Assembly (NCBI GenBank): GCA_028551475.1
Contig: CM052362.1
Coordinates: 1,186,166-1,250,165 of the forward strand
Source of the DNA: Casuarina equisetifolia
Taxonomy: Eukaryota > Streptophyta > Magnoliopsida > Fagales > Casuarinaceae
Direction of reading: 5' to 3'
Length of the DNA: 64,000 nucleotides
Position numbers and translations under genes: made by a program. This document shows, in pieces, positions 1 to 13,702 of this stretch. The notes below the pieces were generated by a model. The model did not search any database. It was not told the origin of the DNA and saw only the letters and a list, made by a program, of their open reading frames with translations. The first letter of the stretch is position 1; each line of letters starts with the position of its first letter.

Positions 1-806
1 AACATAGATTATGTACTCCGCACAAATCCCTCTCTTTATTAGTAGCAAACATTAAGAAACTTTTTATTCGGATCACCAACTTTGTATTGCAAATCGTACA
101 ATTTAAATATGCCAAATTAGTATTTTAGCTTGAAACATGAAATTTTGTCAGAATTATCCGAAAGATAAGTCTCTGAGGCATGCTTGGTTTAAAAAATGAA
201 CATAAATTACGTAATTCACATAAAATCCCTCTCTTTGTTAGTACTAGACATTAAGAAATTTATGATTCGAAGAAACCGAGGTTATAAATGTGCTAGTAAG
301 TGGAAGTCTTGCCTTGCCAAATGACTCCATTGGGTACGGAATCAAAAGTATAGTCAGAGATAAAATGATAAATAAATAGTGTAGATTATCACAATAACCA
401 AAAGGAATGAAAGTTATACGTTTGTTTGCTTCATAATATCCATGTGCAGAAAAACAGAATGATTCAGGTGTTTGGGCTCTAATTCGGTCAAACACAGCGC
501 TGCGTAGCTCTCTTTGCTTACAAGCCTAAGCTGTCCTAGTTGGAAGCTTAGAAGATACCAGCTCTCATTTGAAGACAAGATCAATGTCACACTGTACCAC
601 ATTAATCTAAAGCACTACTAAGATGATCTGCAATTAGAATGAACCCAAAACAGCCATTCACTGTAGTTCAAAATTCTTATCTTATAAGCACCACTTGACA
701 TTTATCATGAGCAAATTATCATTTAAGGCAATCCGGGTCGATCAATATGATAACAAATTGCAGAATGTCCCAACAGCGTAATACAATTTGGCCACAAATT
801 ATGAGT
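1..806. other. 3' flank of the CLPP6-like gene
   Basis: This AT-rich stretch lies downstream of the CLPP6-like stop codon (that gene reads leftward). Its right part should be the 3' untranslated region. I see no convincing coding region: the short minus-strand open frames at 244-602 have no recognisable domain. Confidence 0.5.
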
Positions 807-3800
807 TCAGTATTCTGTTTCTAACACACCATCGATGAGTCCAAACTCCAGAGCCTGCAATTATGGGTAGCAAGAGCAAGATAAGTTAAAATGGTTTTCA
901 ATGGAGTAATTAAAATGTTTTTTTTTAATTCCAAATAGATCAGAAATCTAAGTTTGCACACCATGGAACTTTCAATCATTAATTTTCACTATAGTAGCCA
1001 ATTCTTATACGATGAACAAACAGGTGTAGAAAGAAGACAAAAGACTAAGCACGTTACCTCAGAAACAGATAGGAAACGATCCCTTTCAGTGTATTCTTGC
1101 ACTTTTTCTAAAGGTTGGCCAGTAAAAGTAGCATACATTCGGTCAATTTTCTGCATAATGTCACCAGGAAAAGGAAAAAAAAAAAAAAAGCAGAGTCAAA
1201 CCTTAATATTTAGAAGCATTCTCATGCATTCAGAGGAATATTTACATAGAAAAGCAAGGCATCATTGGAACTGTAAATTCAGTAAGCAGAATATGGAAAA
1301 CAATCCTAATCTAAACAACTTGGGGAATTTAGAATGTGCAATAATGATGCATCAAGACTTTCTACCAAAGGCTCAGAAAATACAGCAAGTTTTCAGATCA
1401 TTAGGCTTCTAAGAAAAGGTAGATACTGAAAAACTGGAATTGGAGAAATTCCTTATTATTCTTGCAGCACGGGAAAGTTTCTGCCCTGCCAACAGCCATT
1501 CCCCACCTTCTCAAATGAGTGTCAAGCCATCTGTATTTACTACTAAAAGACTGTTATACAAGAGAGTAGGCCAAAAATACCAGAGTAATTCTTGGTGATA
1601 ACATCATGGATTTCCTAGCTATATATAGCACACTATCAATGATCATCTATGAAACTCATCTGAACAGACCAGGCCTACATATTGCCGGCCCCAAATTTCT
1701 GTTTCTCTAGTGCTTGAAATTTGTAGTCAACCTAGGCAATTCTTGATTTCCCATTTTTAACTCAAATTAGCAGGACAATATGACACAATTGAGTCATTAT
1801 ATTCCAGCCAGATCAAGTCATTTAGGCTGAATTATAAATGCCAAGAATTTATTCAGCACATGCAACTTAATGGGGAAGAGCAACCGACATGACGAGCTTG
1901 AACTGCTTCATTCACTTGGCGCCTTACATCTTCCACATGACCCTACAACCAGACAAAACAATAAGAGCCATTGAAACTTCAGCAGCAAGGATTCGTATAT
2001 TATGTCAGATTTCAAATTTTTTTCATATCACAAATGCTCACAAGAATGTGATTATAGTTTGTTTTACCCAAAGCCATCACCTCACCCAGCCATACCCACT
2101 TTTTCAGAACATGAGATGTATAGGAGGATAGCTATTTGGTACTTAAATAGTGAAAAATCTTTCAAAATCAAAAGAATCAGATGCTTAGGCTTATAGGCCA
2201 AATATGGAAAACAATCTTAATAGACATTTGCTGTAACTTTCTCATCTCAAATCAGTACAAATAGTCAAAAATAGATAAGAAAGATGTACTTATCTTAGTT
2301 GATAGTTCGGACTACTAAAAGAAATTATTATGGAATCTTAATCCTCTCATTCACATCTCCTTTCATGTAATCCAGTAAACTGAGCTAAAAGGCAACCCAT
2401 ACCCCACATCCACTCGGTGGTTGATGTATCATAATTCGTGCATTGGGCATTGCATATCTCATTCCCTTTTCCCCACCAGCCAGAAGAAATGCACCTTGGC
2501 TTGCTGCTACTCCAAAACATACAGTGCCAACCTTAGGCTTTATCTGAAAACATGAGTTAATAAATGTTGCAGAGTTAGAGAATAAAGACATTTCTTCTTC
2601 CAGAAATGGATGCATTTGAAGCAAAATGCATACAATTTGCAGATGGAATCCCTAATCAACCTTAAGTACAAGTACATAATCCAAAGATGGCTAGGGAAAA
2701 CAGTTCTCGAAGAGCTTGGTTTTCTAAAGACACAGAAGAAAATACTAAGAGAGTGCCTAACAAGATCCCACTAGTATATGGGAAGGAAGACTGCAGACAT
2801 CTAGCATCATTGCTGTAACTAGTTTGTATGTTTAAAAAGTAGATGATATTTGTGTTTAATCTACAACCCACATATAGAATGACCTCTTTTAAACCCTGAA
2901 CATATCAAAATGAAAATCACAAGGACAAAATTCCAAGGATAGAAACAACATCAGCCAAAAGAGTTGTCCCTTGATACCTTTTCAGCTATCCAATACAAAA
3001 ATGGACAATTAAACTGATAAAGCATAATAAAAGGTAAGAAAGACAAACAGGGAATTTTATTGTTTTGTTTTTCAGTAAGTTATTTTCATTGAGTTTTCTC
3101 TCTATTCAAAGTTAAATGGTTAAGCCACCTTTGGCAAGGAACAAGCAAGTCATACATATCTATTTGACATGTTAATTACCTTGGCACTCATATTATCTAT
3201 CTCCTATTTATAATTTCCCTTTCCCTTCATACACAATAGCAATAGGCCTGTTGTAAATATTACTTGGTCACTTTGATGGAAGATTACTTCGTGATAATTG
3301 CACATAACAACTAAAATTTACGCTTGACATTTTACTTCAATGAATGCACAGTCCGGAATATAAAAGAAATTAATACAAACCAACCAAATAATAAACTTGG
3401 AATTATCAATTCTAGATTGGAGATGATCATTCTTCTAAGACACAAGTCACATTGTATAGATGGACATTCTCAATACAGTGTTTACAGAACATCTATATTT
3501 TTCTCACCTAAAGGTTATTATCAACACCAGAGTATCAAGATAAGCAACAAATGTGCTAAAGTTAGCAAGAATAAAACTAAGAAAAAGAAATCAAGAAATG
3601 CAGCAAAACACCATTTCATCTTACCCAAGACATACAGTCATAAATTGCTAGCACAGAGTACGTACTTCCACCAGGGCAGTTCAAATACACCTGATAAGGT
3701 ACAGGACTAAGCCATAAGTTGTGAAGAGTTATCTTAATAAAAAGCAAAAAATCTGTAAAAATTACACTTTAGAAATCAGGCCAAATACGTCAATTCCAAG

Positions 3801-5496
3801 AGCGAGAAAGAAAAATAACATTCTCAAAATAAAACCACACCAGAATGTCTGCATTCGCATCAACAGTAGCCAGAGTCACAAGTTGTGATATGACTCGCTG
3901 AGCCACCTGTGAGTTGACTGGCTGCCCAATGAAGATGATACGATTCCTGAATAAAACCGATGAGAGATCTAAAGGCCCCCCTGGTGTCATAACTGCTGGC
4001 ATTACGGGTGGATTTGCTGATCTGGCTTCTATCACATCATAACTGCTTATCAAATACAGTGAAATTTCTTATTATTCCACTAAACAGTTTAAGCACAGAA
4101 AGCATAAAACAATAAACAGATCAAGCATCTATAATTGTTGGATTCTTAAGCAAGCTGGGTAATAGAAAACAGGAATACATAACATGTTCCCCATTTGAAC
4201 TTGTCAATGTTGATGACCACAAACATGCTCAGCTGCATTCTTGCTCCTCAACCCACTCCCTAAATGTACTAAAGCATTTTTTAAACTTCCTATGACTTTT
4301 TACTGAGAAGAATTCTACAGCAAAAAAATAAAACTATACTTTCCAAGAAATTATCACTTGAATAGAAAATTATAGTCATTGGAGAAAATTATATGGACAA
4401 ATCAGTAACACTCATGCTCTAACACACACAAACTCACACATATACTAAGATATATAGATCTCATACACTAAGTACTTTAAGCAAAAGATAGAACAAGCAA
4501 TGACCTTATACTGGTATCACGGAAATCCTTCTCATTCTGTTTATGAGGTAACCGAAGAGTTTTATGTGATGAGCCTGCATGCAACGACATGTTTACTTGT
4601 TAGAACCACTTTCTATGCACAAATGCAAAGTTTGTGTCCAACTGAAGGAATTGATTACAACCAGACATATCCAATAGTTCAATAAGATAACTAGTAAGCT
4701 TAAGACAGCATAAGCATTCATAGGCCTGACCAACGAAACTAGAGGGAAGTTGCTCAAGCCAAGACAACTTTTTGCATCACCGTAAGAGTATTGACTGTAA
4801 TAAATAAATTATCATTTGTCTTAAAACTTTAAACTAAAATAAGTTTTTTAATTTAATCATTTAACTAGTGTCTCAAACACTGTCCCTCCCGTGTGGCTCT
4901 AAACTCCTGTTAATGAGTGACGGAACACATGAAGTTTTCAAATTCAATTGAGAGAATGGAAGATGTACAGTTGAAACGAGGTTTAAACCCAGAGCCGCTT
5001 GGTCTGATTACATAAAAGTTTCACAGGCTCAGGTTTAGTCATTTAACCCCTTTGCTTATAAACTCGAATAAGCGGCTTTGAAGCACAGCCAAGCTTAAAA
5101 AGACAACTGGGTCAACCCAAAATCGATAGTTTTAGCTTAAATTTCGCTATTGAGAATGCAAAAGGTTTCATTTATTGCTCTATCTAAATCATAAGATCAT
5201 GAAATTATAAAATTTAAGCAAATTGAAAAGGAATTACCAAATGTTAAACCATCTCCGTAAGGACTTGGCAATGCAGAGACTATCGACCTGGTAGAGTTCC
5301 TGTAGATGGACAAAGGTCATTCAAGAACTGAAAACAGCAAGTGAAACTAAAAGTCCGAACCCAATAAAAGTATGCAATTAATGAACTCACATAAACAAAG
5401 AAATGAATACCTAAGCGAGTACAGAGGAATTGACGAGGTTCTGCTCCGAGAAGCGATTGAGAAGCTTAAAGGCACAGAGACAGCTGAAGCCACCAT
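807..5496 (-). CDS. CLPP6: ATP-dependent Clp protease proteolytic subunit 6, chloroplastic (nine exons)
   Basis: The product is a catalytic ClpP-type subunit of the plastid stromal Clp protease, which degrades proteins delivered by ClpC/D chaperones. Read on the minus strand, exons are 5496-5411, 5299-5238, 4574-4505, 4042-3841, 3690-3625, 2543-2403, 1942-1889, 1150-1058 and 854-807. All junctions are GT-AG and phases agree, giving 822 nt (273 residues), close to the usual length of about 270. Residues 1 to about 45 are rich in Ser, Arg and hydrophobics, as in a transit peptide. The ClpP core starts near the [18 protein letters not shown] motif. The triad is visible: Ser in GVAASQGA (exon 6), His in MIHQP (exon 6) and Asp in TERDRF (exon 8). 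The protein ends [10 protein letters not shown]. The start ATG was chosen because it opens the transit peptide; an ATG 7 nt upstream is out of frame. The exon 4 donor (GTGTGG) is weak. Assignment to CLPP6 rather than another ClpP rests on family memory. Confidence 0.93.
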
Positions 5497-7395
5497 TTCG
5501 CATCCAGAGCGAGAGCGGGCGAACCAGCACTTCTCCGTGTTTGGCTACGGCGTCGTTATAAGTGTAGTTTTCTTCTTTCTGTTGGAACGAGTGAAAAAAA
5601 AAAAAAAAAGGAGGCTCCTTTTATGGATAAGTTAAAAAGGAGGGATCCTGAAAAAAGCAAATAATAATAAATAAATAAATAAGAGGTGACAGGCTGTAGA
5701 CGAAAAATAGAAAAGAACATTAATTCTTTACCTCCTATAGCTTTTGTCATCCATTAAAATATTTGAGAATAATGTGACTTTTCTTTTTTGTTGTAAAAGA
5801 TGTTCTCTTCCAAATATTTCCATAAGTGTCAACCACTTTTACACTATTGGGATAATTTAAGATATTATGCTTATAAAGTTCATGGAGATTTAATTACTTA
5901 GATTTTTTTTAGCCATATATTGGAGTATTGAATTTGGAATTAAAAGTCTCATTCAATACTTACTATCAACTAAGTCAACTACTCAATTAATTACTTAATT
6001 ACTAAAAGAACCAATAATCAATGTGGCTTTGAATTTACATCTACATTTAAAGAATAGTTAAGCACATATTATACAAATACGAATAACATATCTTAAGAAT
6101 CTTTAGACAAAGTATTTAAACATGGCAAATCTACAGTTCAATAAAATCTTATTATCAAGTAGTGATTTTTTTATGATTTTTTTTATAGAATTTTGAAATA
6201 CTCTGAAAAATCATGATATATATGTGTATGCATGTATATTTACACGACATATTGCAAAAAGGTTTGACTACTTGCACATATCACTTTAGGAATGTGATTG
6301 GTAATCAAGGACTAAGGCATTGTTTCTAGACTCTTCATGTACACTTCTTGATGCACTCTTTTGTGATGCCATCTTTCTTGTATAAATAAAATAATATATA
6401 TGTAAATATATAAAAAAAAATATGTCAAGGATACACAATTGTGCTCTTAAGTACTATTTCTTGTTATTTTTAGGAAGTTTATTTTTCTTTACCTCTTTCT
6501 TTTTGAAGTTAAACAATGAAGGCACCAATCAAGTTAACAATTAGATATTATGAGAAGTTTTTTTTTATCATAATACTTATATTTAATTCCACATAGCCAA
6601 GATTTCTTGTTAAGTATTTATCCATAATTGATCAAAACCATAATGCAGATACATAAGAGGAAGCCAAATGTTCTTGTTTTATGATATGAGTGAAGTACAA
6701 GTCGTATTCTTCTAAGTACTTGAATATAACTTTTATAGGTGGAATGATGAAATATAAACAATGGCTTAAGGTTAAAACTTCAAGTTTTCTATTGTACTTT
6801 GATACTCTTGTATCATTAAAACTTCAAAATAAATAAATGGAGAAACCACCTTTGAAATTGTCTAGTTCAAGGTCCATTGATGAATTGATTAAGTAAAAGC
6901 AAAAACTGAATTGCTTAATAAGTTCTTTTTCTATCAATATATATTGAATTATGTGGAAGGTGGTGTGACAAGAGCTTCATATTACTTAAATATTATTTGA
7001 TAATTTTCTTTAAAACCAAAAAAGATCTTTTATTCTTGAGTCAATCTTTGAATATAATTAAATGTTCTATCATGATATTAAAGTCAAGACTTAAGTGTAG
7101 CATACTTTGACTCATGGACAAAGATCTCTTACCACAAAAACTATTTCTCCCTTCATAGGTTGAAGTTAACATAGTCTTAACATATATTTCATGGCTTTGG
7201 CTTAGGCATTGTGTTAGACTAACTAGGCTGAAGTTAACTTTTGATGTAAAGTGTGGTTTCCATTACAAAGTTTAAGATATTAACTAGAGCAATGGACAAA
7301 GGCTATCCGAAATGCTAATTGGTGTTGTCTGGAGAGAAATTGTGGAGTACACAAGAACTTGCACTTAAAATGATGTTAGAGTTAGATGACAAAGT
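5497..7395. other. CLPP6 upstream region and AT-rich spacer
   Basis: The first 100-150 bases hold the 5' untranslated region and core promoter of the leftward CLPP6-like gene, including an A-run near 5594. The rest is AT-rich and shows no gene, tRNA or clear element. Confidence 0.4.
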
Positions 7396-7809
7396 ATGGT
7401 AGAACAAATAATCAACGCACCAATTCTTGGAGTTTCAACACCAGGTACATCCTCAAACCCAAGAGATCGAACCCAAGGCCTAGCTCAACATGATAGTATG
7501 ATATTTGGACTTTATGCTTAAGAAGGAACAAGTCACCAAATGACGTATCTACAACCAATAAAGGTGGAACCATCATCTCCCTATCCTATGACATTAGTTA
7601 TGAGCTATGATAGACTGACAAACCTCAATGTGATGTTAGGGTGAGATTATGAAAACAATGAAGATGAACTAGATTTCTCAGGTAATGTTACAACCCCTAC
7701 TAATACTAGAACCATTAGTTTGGGAGTGTCAAACTTTGAGGATAATGAGGATTTGCATGAGTCTAAATACATGTCTCATAGGAGTTTGTCTTGTATTGAT
7801 GTTGATTGA
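7396..7809 (+). pseudogene. Unassigned gene fragment with two in-frame stops
   Basis: One frame reads for 137 codons with only two internal stops, a TAA near 7519 and a TGA near 7648, before a final TGA at 7807-7809. In this AT-rich neighbourhood that is longer than expected by chance. The translation is hydrophilic, with motifs such as MVEQIINAPILGVSTPGTSS, MTYLQPIKVEPSSPYP and acidic DYENNEDELDF. I do not recognise the family. It could be an exon of a captured or dead gene, or part of a retroelement whose rest has decayed. It lies about 760 bases upstream of a copia primer-binding remnant. Confidence 0.35.
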
Positions 7810-8567
7810 ACCTACAACTGGCTATGGTACTAAGTTATTGAACAATCTTTACTAGTCATGGGCCTTATATTAAATCTTTTGTCTTGTTATATTTAGGAGT
7901 CTTAAATGGTCTTCATGAAGGGTGTAAGTCATCAGTATCTATATCTTTTGATGTGATGGTAGTCTTAATGTAATAATGAGTCTTTGTCTCTTTTGTATTA
8001 ATGGTCTTTGTCCCTTTTTATTTTTATTTTTAAAATTTTTTAATCTCCTCCTATGTAAAGGAGGAGAGGGATAAGAGTCATATAACAGCTGGTTTTGGGA
8101 ATTCTAAGGTGTTGCTTTTCCTTCTAGTCTTCCAATCTCTTGGCTCTCTTTACTTCGCCTAAAACTATCTTCCAGTCTTATTGCTCTACCATATTCACAA
8201 TTCCAAATATACACTTACCATCGCTTTAGTATCAAGCCTTTACACCTTACGCCTGGTACCAAATTCTTTAATTAATAATTTCATTCCTTTTGTGATCATT
8301 TGATCTTGAATAGTCTTATCTCTGTTCTATAGATAAATAGCAAAGCGTGGGGACTTGTTTTCGAAATCGTTGAACTAGTAGCTTCTATTGCATGGTTGTT
8401 TTAAGTTTGAATTTTTATCGAGTTTTTGAAAAGCTTACAACCATTAGGTTCAAACAATTTTGTTCTCTTCTCACTTCATCCCCTCCACAAACCTACAAAC
8501 TCCATTTCTGTTTCTTCCCACATTTGTCTCAGAGACTTGCCCAGACTAATTAAATGAAACGTATTCG
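7810..8567 (+). repeat. Probable 5' LTR remnant of the adjacent copia relic
   Basis: The stretch leads into a primer-binding-site-like sequence at 8568, so its right part should be a decayed LTR. It carries a short inverted repeat (CTCCTCCTATGTAAAGGAGGAG) near 8046 and pyrimidine-rich downstream sequence typical of copia LTRs. No matching 3' LTR was found, so the left edge is unknown. Confidence 0.3.
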
Positions 8568-10646
8568 TGGCATCAGAGTAGGTGTCTAATCTACACCTCC
8601 ATGGGAACCTCTCCTCAACCTCTGCACCTTTCAGATCACTTATTCCAACTCAGCTTCTGCTAGCTATTTGTAATGGGAACATCTATCAATTCTAGTCCAT
8701 CAAAATGACAAGCTACGAAATGTCTTAAGGCGTATGGGATATAGTAGATAAAGCCCTTCTAAAGGTAACAAAGATGGAGCTAATCCTTGTTAAGAGAGAA
8801 AGGCGCAAGAAAAATCAAGACAGATAACTCAGAACTCTTCTCGTTTTCCAACTTGAAGTACTCAAGTCTACTTTCTCAAGGATTTCATACGCTACAATTG
8901 CCCATGATGCTTGGGTCCTCCTAACAATGAACTCCTTGAAATTCCGGAGGTGCATTTAGTTGGTGTCCAAGCCTTAAAACTTAGTTTAGAGATGTCAATC
9001 ATGTTGTGAATCAGATAAGGGCCTTAGGGGAGGAAGTACTTCATTGTCGAGTGGTTGAAAAACTTCTCCTAAGCTTAACTAAGAAGTTTGAGTCCACTGT
9101 GACTATTTTGGAGGAGTCCATATCTATCACAACAATGCCTCTTTTCGAACAGATAGGGTCATTTGAAGCTTTTAAAAAAATAGCTAAAACTCCTGTTGAA
9201 ACTACTTTCAAAACAAAATTATCGCTTGAATACCGATAACTAGAGGAGAGCCCAAAAATAGAAGAAGAGAAAATGAAGGAAGAAGTACCCTCCTACAGAA
9301 TTTGTAAGAAATCAAATCACCAAGAAAAATCTTGGTAGCATAAAAGAAAACCACAGCGTAATCACTGCTATAAGTTTAGGCACATTGAAAATAACTAACA
9401 GCTAAAACGACACAAACAAGTCAATGTCACTGAAAAAAAAGATCCTACTGAAGCTAGTTTGTTTAATGTGTGTTTGTCTATCACTTTTTCTAATCCTAAT
9501 TAGTGGTTTGTAGATAGTGAGTCGAGCAACCATACGGCTCTTGACATAGGGATTTTTTGTGAACTAGACAAGTCCTTTAGGTCCATAGTCAAGCTAGGAA
9601 ATAATCTACTGCCAAATGTTCTGGGAAAAGGGGCCTTCTCCATTCAAATCTCTTATGAGATGAAAGTTGTGAGAGAAATCCTCTTCATACCAAACCTTAG
9701 TTTGAATATCCTAAGCAATAGGGTAAATGACGGAAAATGATTATGTTTTGTTGTTTAAAGGGAGACATTGCATAATATCTAATGAGGAAAATATGAACTG
9801 AAGGATAGCTACAGTTGATATGAAAAATAATAGGAAACTGCCATTAGATTTGAATACATCTACTCGAATGCGATGAGTCTTTTTGAAGATAGGTCCTGGT
9901 TATGGCACAAGAGATATGTTCATTTAAATTTCCGATCATTGGGAGAGCTACATGATTTGTTTTTGGAAAAGGTCTTCCTCCTATCAAGTTTATAGGGAGA
10001 GTCTGTGAAGGTTGTTAATATGGGAAAAGTCACAAATAGTATTTTTCTTCCAAAGGCACAGAAAAAAGTGTTAGGAATATTGCTATACCTTAATTCTTGT
10101 GATGATGACAAAACAAATCTCTTGCTATTCCTTAATTAGTCTGACAGATTTCAAGGGAAAACTGGATTTAACGATTAGATTTTAATTTTCCTTAAGAGCT
10201 CTCCAACGAAACAATTTTCTTGGTGTGGGTTGCTGTCCGTTCTGTGTTGCAGAAAGATAAGATTTTTCCCCAAACAACAAAGAGCAAAATATTTTGTAAA
10301 TCAAGTAGCAATCGTATTCAAAGTTCATAAGCATTTTAAGTTTGCATTTTTTGGCCTTCGACTGATTATTTTGAGCTGCATTTAGGTGTGATTCTTGCGG
10401 AAACAAAAATATGTTCTGCACTTCACTGTTCACGGGTACAGTGCTGATTGTATAAATCCGAATGTGTTTATAGCGTCCAAAGCTTATTTAAACATTTTTT
10501 TATGATCAGAAATTATTGATAGAACCGTGTACTGCAGTGTTGTTCTATAAACTGGTTTGTTAGATTAGGTTAGTGAACCCTAGGATAACAAGTTTGGTAC
10601 TTTTATCCTATTAGGACATAAAGTTGTTTTACAAGCAAACTATTAA

Positions 10647-11575
10647 TTTTTTTTTAGTGAAAATGTAAGTGTGCATTAATAAGAAGTAGTGTACAAAAGC
10701 ATAGGGGCATACCTCAGAATTACAAGAATTACAAAAATATAAAGGTTGTAAGCTTCCAAATCTCACTCAAAATGACATTTCCCTGTAAGGATTTAATATT
10801 TTTAAACAAAGAAGCTCTCTCTCGTACAATTTTCCTTACTTTAGCTAGCATGATTGGAATGTCTACTATTTTGCTTTGAAATCATCTTCTATTATGTTTT
10901 GCCCATATACAATAAATGCAAGCTAAAAAAGATAACTTAAGAAGTTTGGTAGCCAAATCCTTTCCTTTAGTTACTCTGATCATCCATTGCAATTCTTTAT
11001 TCCATCCTCCAATATCACGTCTAATTTCATTTTGAGCAAGGATAGTTTTCCAAACCCTTATTGTCTATGGACATTTAAAAAAAAAGATGATTCTTGTTTT
11101 TAACATGGGATTGACAAAAATCACAATATAAGTTAATTGAAAGGAGTCATCGTACCATGCCTTCTGCTGTAGAAAGTCAATCTTGACACACTAGCTATCT
11201 AATGAAATTATGTTTGCTGATGCTACCAATCCAAATGAGCTTGTGTTAATTCACTTTTTTATTTACTAGTCGAAGGTGCTGATAAATTTCTTTGCAACAA
11301 TAGGTAGATCGATTAAGAATTGAGGTAAGTGCAGGCCTTAATTTAAGAAGACCTCTCCAACTCCATGCCATGGAACCTTTAATATCAAGCTGCATTATTG
11401 AAGTTCGTTTACATTTGGTATTGTGGATCCATTTACGCCATAGAGAAGCATTTGGAAGATTTATAAGGTTCCGAAGCATATGTCTCAAAAGGACTTTATT
11501 CCAAAGTTTAAGATTTGGTAATCCCAATCCTCCTTCCTTCTTAGGTGAACAAACTATTTGCCACACTACTTTGTG
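10647..11575 (-). mobile_element. LINE (non-LTR retrotransposon) 3' fragment with zf-RVT-type ORF
   Basis: Read on the minus strand, an open frame (11566-11246) starts MWQIVCSPKKEGGLGLPNLK, the signature of the C-terminal RVT zinc-binding region of plant LINEs. The element then runs to a tail ending in an A-run (T-run at 10647-10655 on the plus strand). The tail motif GGTATGCCCCTATGCTTTTG is shared with the LINE tail at 42.4-42.6 kb. The fragment is 5'-truncated, as usual for LINEs, and sits in the interruption of the copia relic. Confidence 0.7.
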
Positions 11576-12290
11576 AGAACGTCGTATATTTGCATTACCT
11601 TTACAAGCAAACTATTATTCTTGTGTGCTGTGGTTAAGCTTAAATCTTCATTAAAAAAACATTGCTTCATGTTGTTTAATGCTCACGGGTTGAATGTCCA
11701 TTGAAAATCATCATCATGCTACGTTGCTTGTGAAATATATTGATTGAAGTTGCTATAATCTTGCTTGATACCCACAGACTGAACTGATTTGAAAGCTATT
11801 GAGTGTGCTTGCTGCTTGTGAGTCATTGTCGAGGAAAATTGAAAATCGTTTACACCTTTGTTGATGCACATGACTTCAATATTATGCCATGGATGCAGAC
11901 TTTCGTTGAGTCGAATTATTCTTAAACAAAATCCGTGCATGCTTTTTTCTTTCTTTGTCTTTCTATCTTTTTACTTGTGAATATGGCACATTCATATTCA
12001 TTATTTGATATTGCCATTTATTCAAGAGCAATATTCTTAAATCTATTTCATACACACACAAAATTAATTAAAGAGAATAGACATAAAGAAGAAAAAGGAC
12101 ATCAAATATCACGTCTCAATTCAACATCCTCCACACACACCCCACCACCACCCCCGACCTAATCCTTAGGTTACCTATAAACTTGCAAAAAAGACCAAAT
12201 TTTCTTGACATTGTACATAACAATGCATAGGGACCAATTAGGATCTTCTCAAAAGGGGGTAACTAATATTTTAGCCTTTTTATTGATGAT
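11576..12290. other. Unassigned part of the interruption in the copia relic
   Basis: This stretch, with 10080-10646, separates copia GAG-pre-integrase and integrase fragments. It must be inserted DNA but shows no LTR pair or transposase. A short Pro-rich frame at 11935-12162 comes from an ACC/CCA low-complexity run and is not a credible gene. Confidence 0.3.
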
Positions 12291-13386
12291 GCCTCACAGC
12301 ATTGTTGGGTGTATTTTTTGAAGGTGATTTGAATTTTCAAAAGACTCAAGGTAAAAGTGGAGAAGGAGAGTGGAGTGAAATGTCTTAGATCAGACCGTGG
12401 AGGCAAATGTCTCAAATGAATTCAATCATTTCTATGTTGATGATGGCATAATCCATCATGACCACCAACTGCACCCCAGGGCAGAATGGCACTGCCAAAA
12501 GAAAAAGTAGGAATGTGTTGAAATGGCCAGAAGCCTGTTGGAAGAAAAAACATGTCCCCAAGCTAGAATGGCGTTAGTATGCTTGCCTGATAGAAGGTTC
12601 ACTACCTCTCTCCAAGCTAGGATGTCGTATAAAGCATGGAAGGGAAGGAAGTCGACTATAGATCACCTAAGAATCTTCAAGTTGCTTTGTTTCATACATG
12701 TTCCAAAGCAAAACAGACACAAAATGAAGAAAAAGGCAAAGAAAAGAATCTTACTGGGATATAGTCTAACCTCGAAGGTGTATATAATATATAATGTTGA
12801 GCACAACTAACTGGTGGTAACTAGAGCCCTGGTGCATGATGAAAATGAAAGCTGGATTGGAGGCTAAAAGAGAGAGTTTCACAACAGCTTAGTCTCTAGT
12901 TTGATAAAAAATGGGGCTGACTTGTCAATTTGGAGGGGGAACCTCTACTGCTAACAACAGTGAGCTCTCAACACTTGTTGATATGTCAAGTACTGCACCA
13001 CATCACTGCAGCTCTAATCAAGCATCATCTCTACAAGTTGATCAAGAGGCTGCTAGCAACTCCCATACAGATCAGATCATTGGACGAATTTATGAAACAT
13101 GCAATCATGTGAGTATGTAACCCTTGATATTTGAAGAGGCCGAGAGAATGGAAGAATGAAAAAAGGCCATGGAATAATACTTGAATGTTGATAAAATGGC
13201 AGGCTGGGAAGAAAACACTCGGTATAAAATGGGTTTTTAAAACCAAATTTGATGCTAAAAGTGAAATTCAAAAGCTGAAAGCAAAGGCTCGTGACTAGAG
13301 GCTTCTTTCAAATTCCTGGAGTAGATTTTTCCAAGACTTTCGCTCTCATGGCTTGACTTAAGACAATTGAGTTAATAGTTATAATT

Positions 13387-13702
13387 TGTGTATAGGATAA
13401 AAAAGTGACACACCAAAAGTGCAATATCTTATGATGAAATTTAAATAAAAAAATTATTCTTTCAACTCTTGAACTAACTTCTAGATTAAGTTTTAAGCCT
13501 TTTAACATGGTATTAAAACCTAAGTCGAATTTACTTCACCCTATGCAACCTTAAGCTGAATATTTTTTACAGTGTAAGAACATATGTGTAGGACAAAAGT
13601 CCCTAAACTGAAAGTATGACCTCTTATGATGATATTTAAATAAAGGAAGTGTCCTTTTATTTATTGAGCTAATTTTTGAATTAGACCTTAGGTTTTTTAA
13701 CA
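13387..13702 (+). mobile_element. TRIM (terminal-repeat retrotransposon in miniature), copy 1
   Basis: Two related direct repeats, 13387-13507 (121 bp) and 13585-13702 (118 bp), begin TGTGTA(TA)GGA and end TTTTAACA. They flank about 77 bp of internal sequence. The internal part opens with TGGTATTAAAACC directly after the first repeat, resembling a degraded initiator-Met-tRNA primer-binding site. Flanks TAATT and TAAAT are a plausible 5-bp target duplication with one mismatch. The element splits the reverse-transcriptase region of the copia relic, so it inserted later. A second copy lies at 41856-42179. Confidence 0.6.

Noticed and set aside
1889..2196. Plus-strand frames over the CLPP6 region
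   Set aside because: Shadows of exon 7 and its upstream intron in the minus-strand gene.
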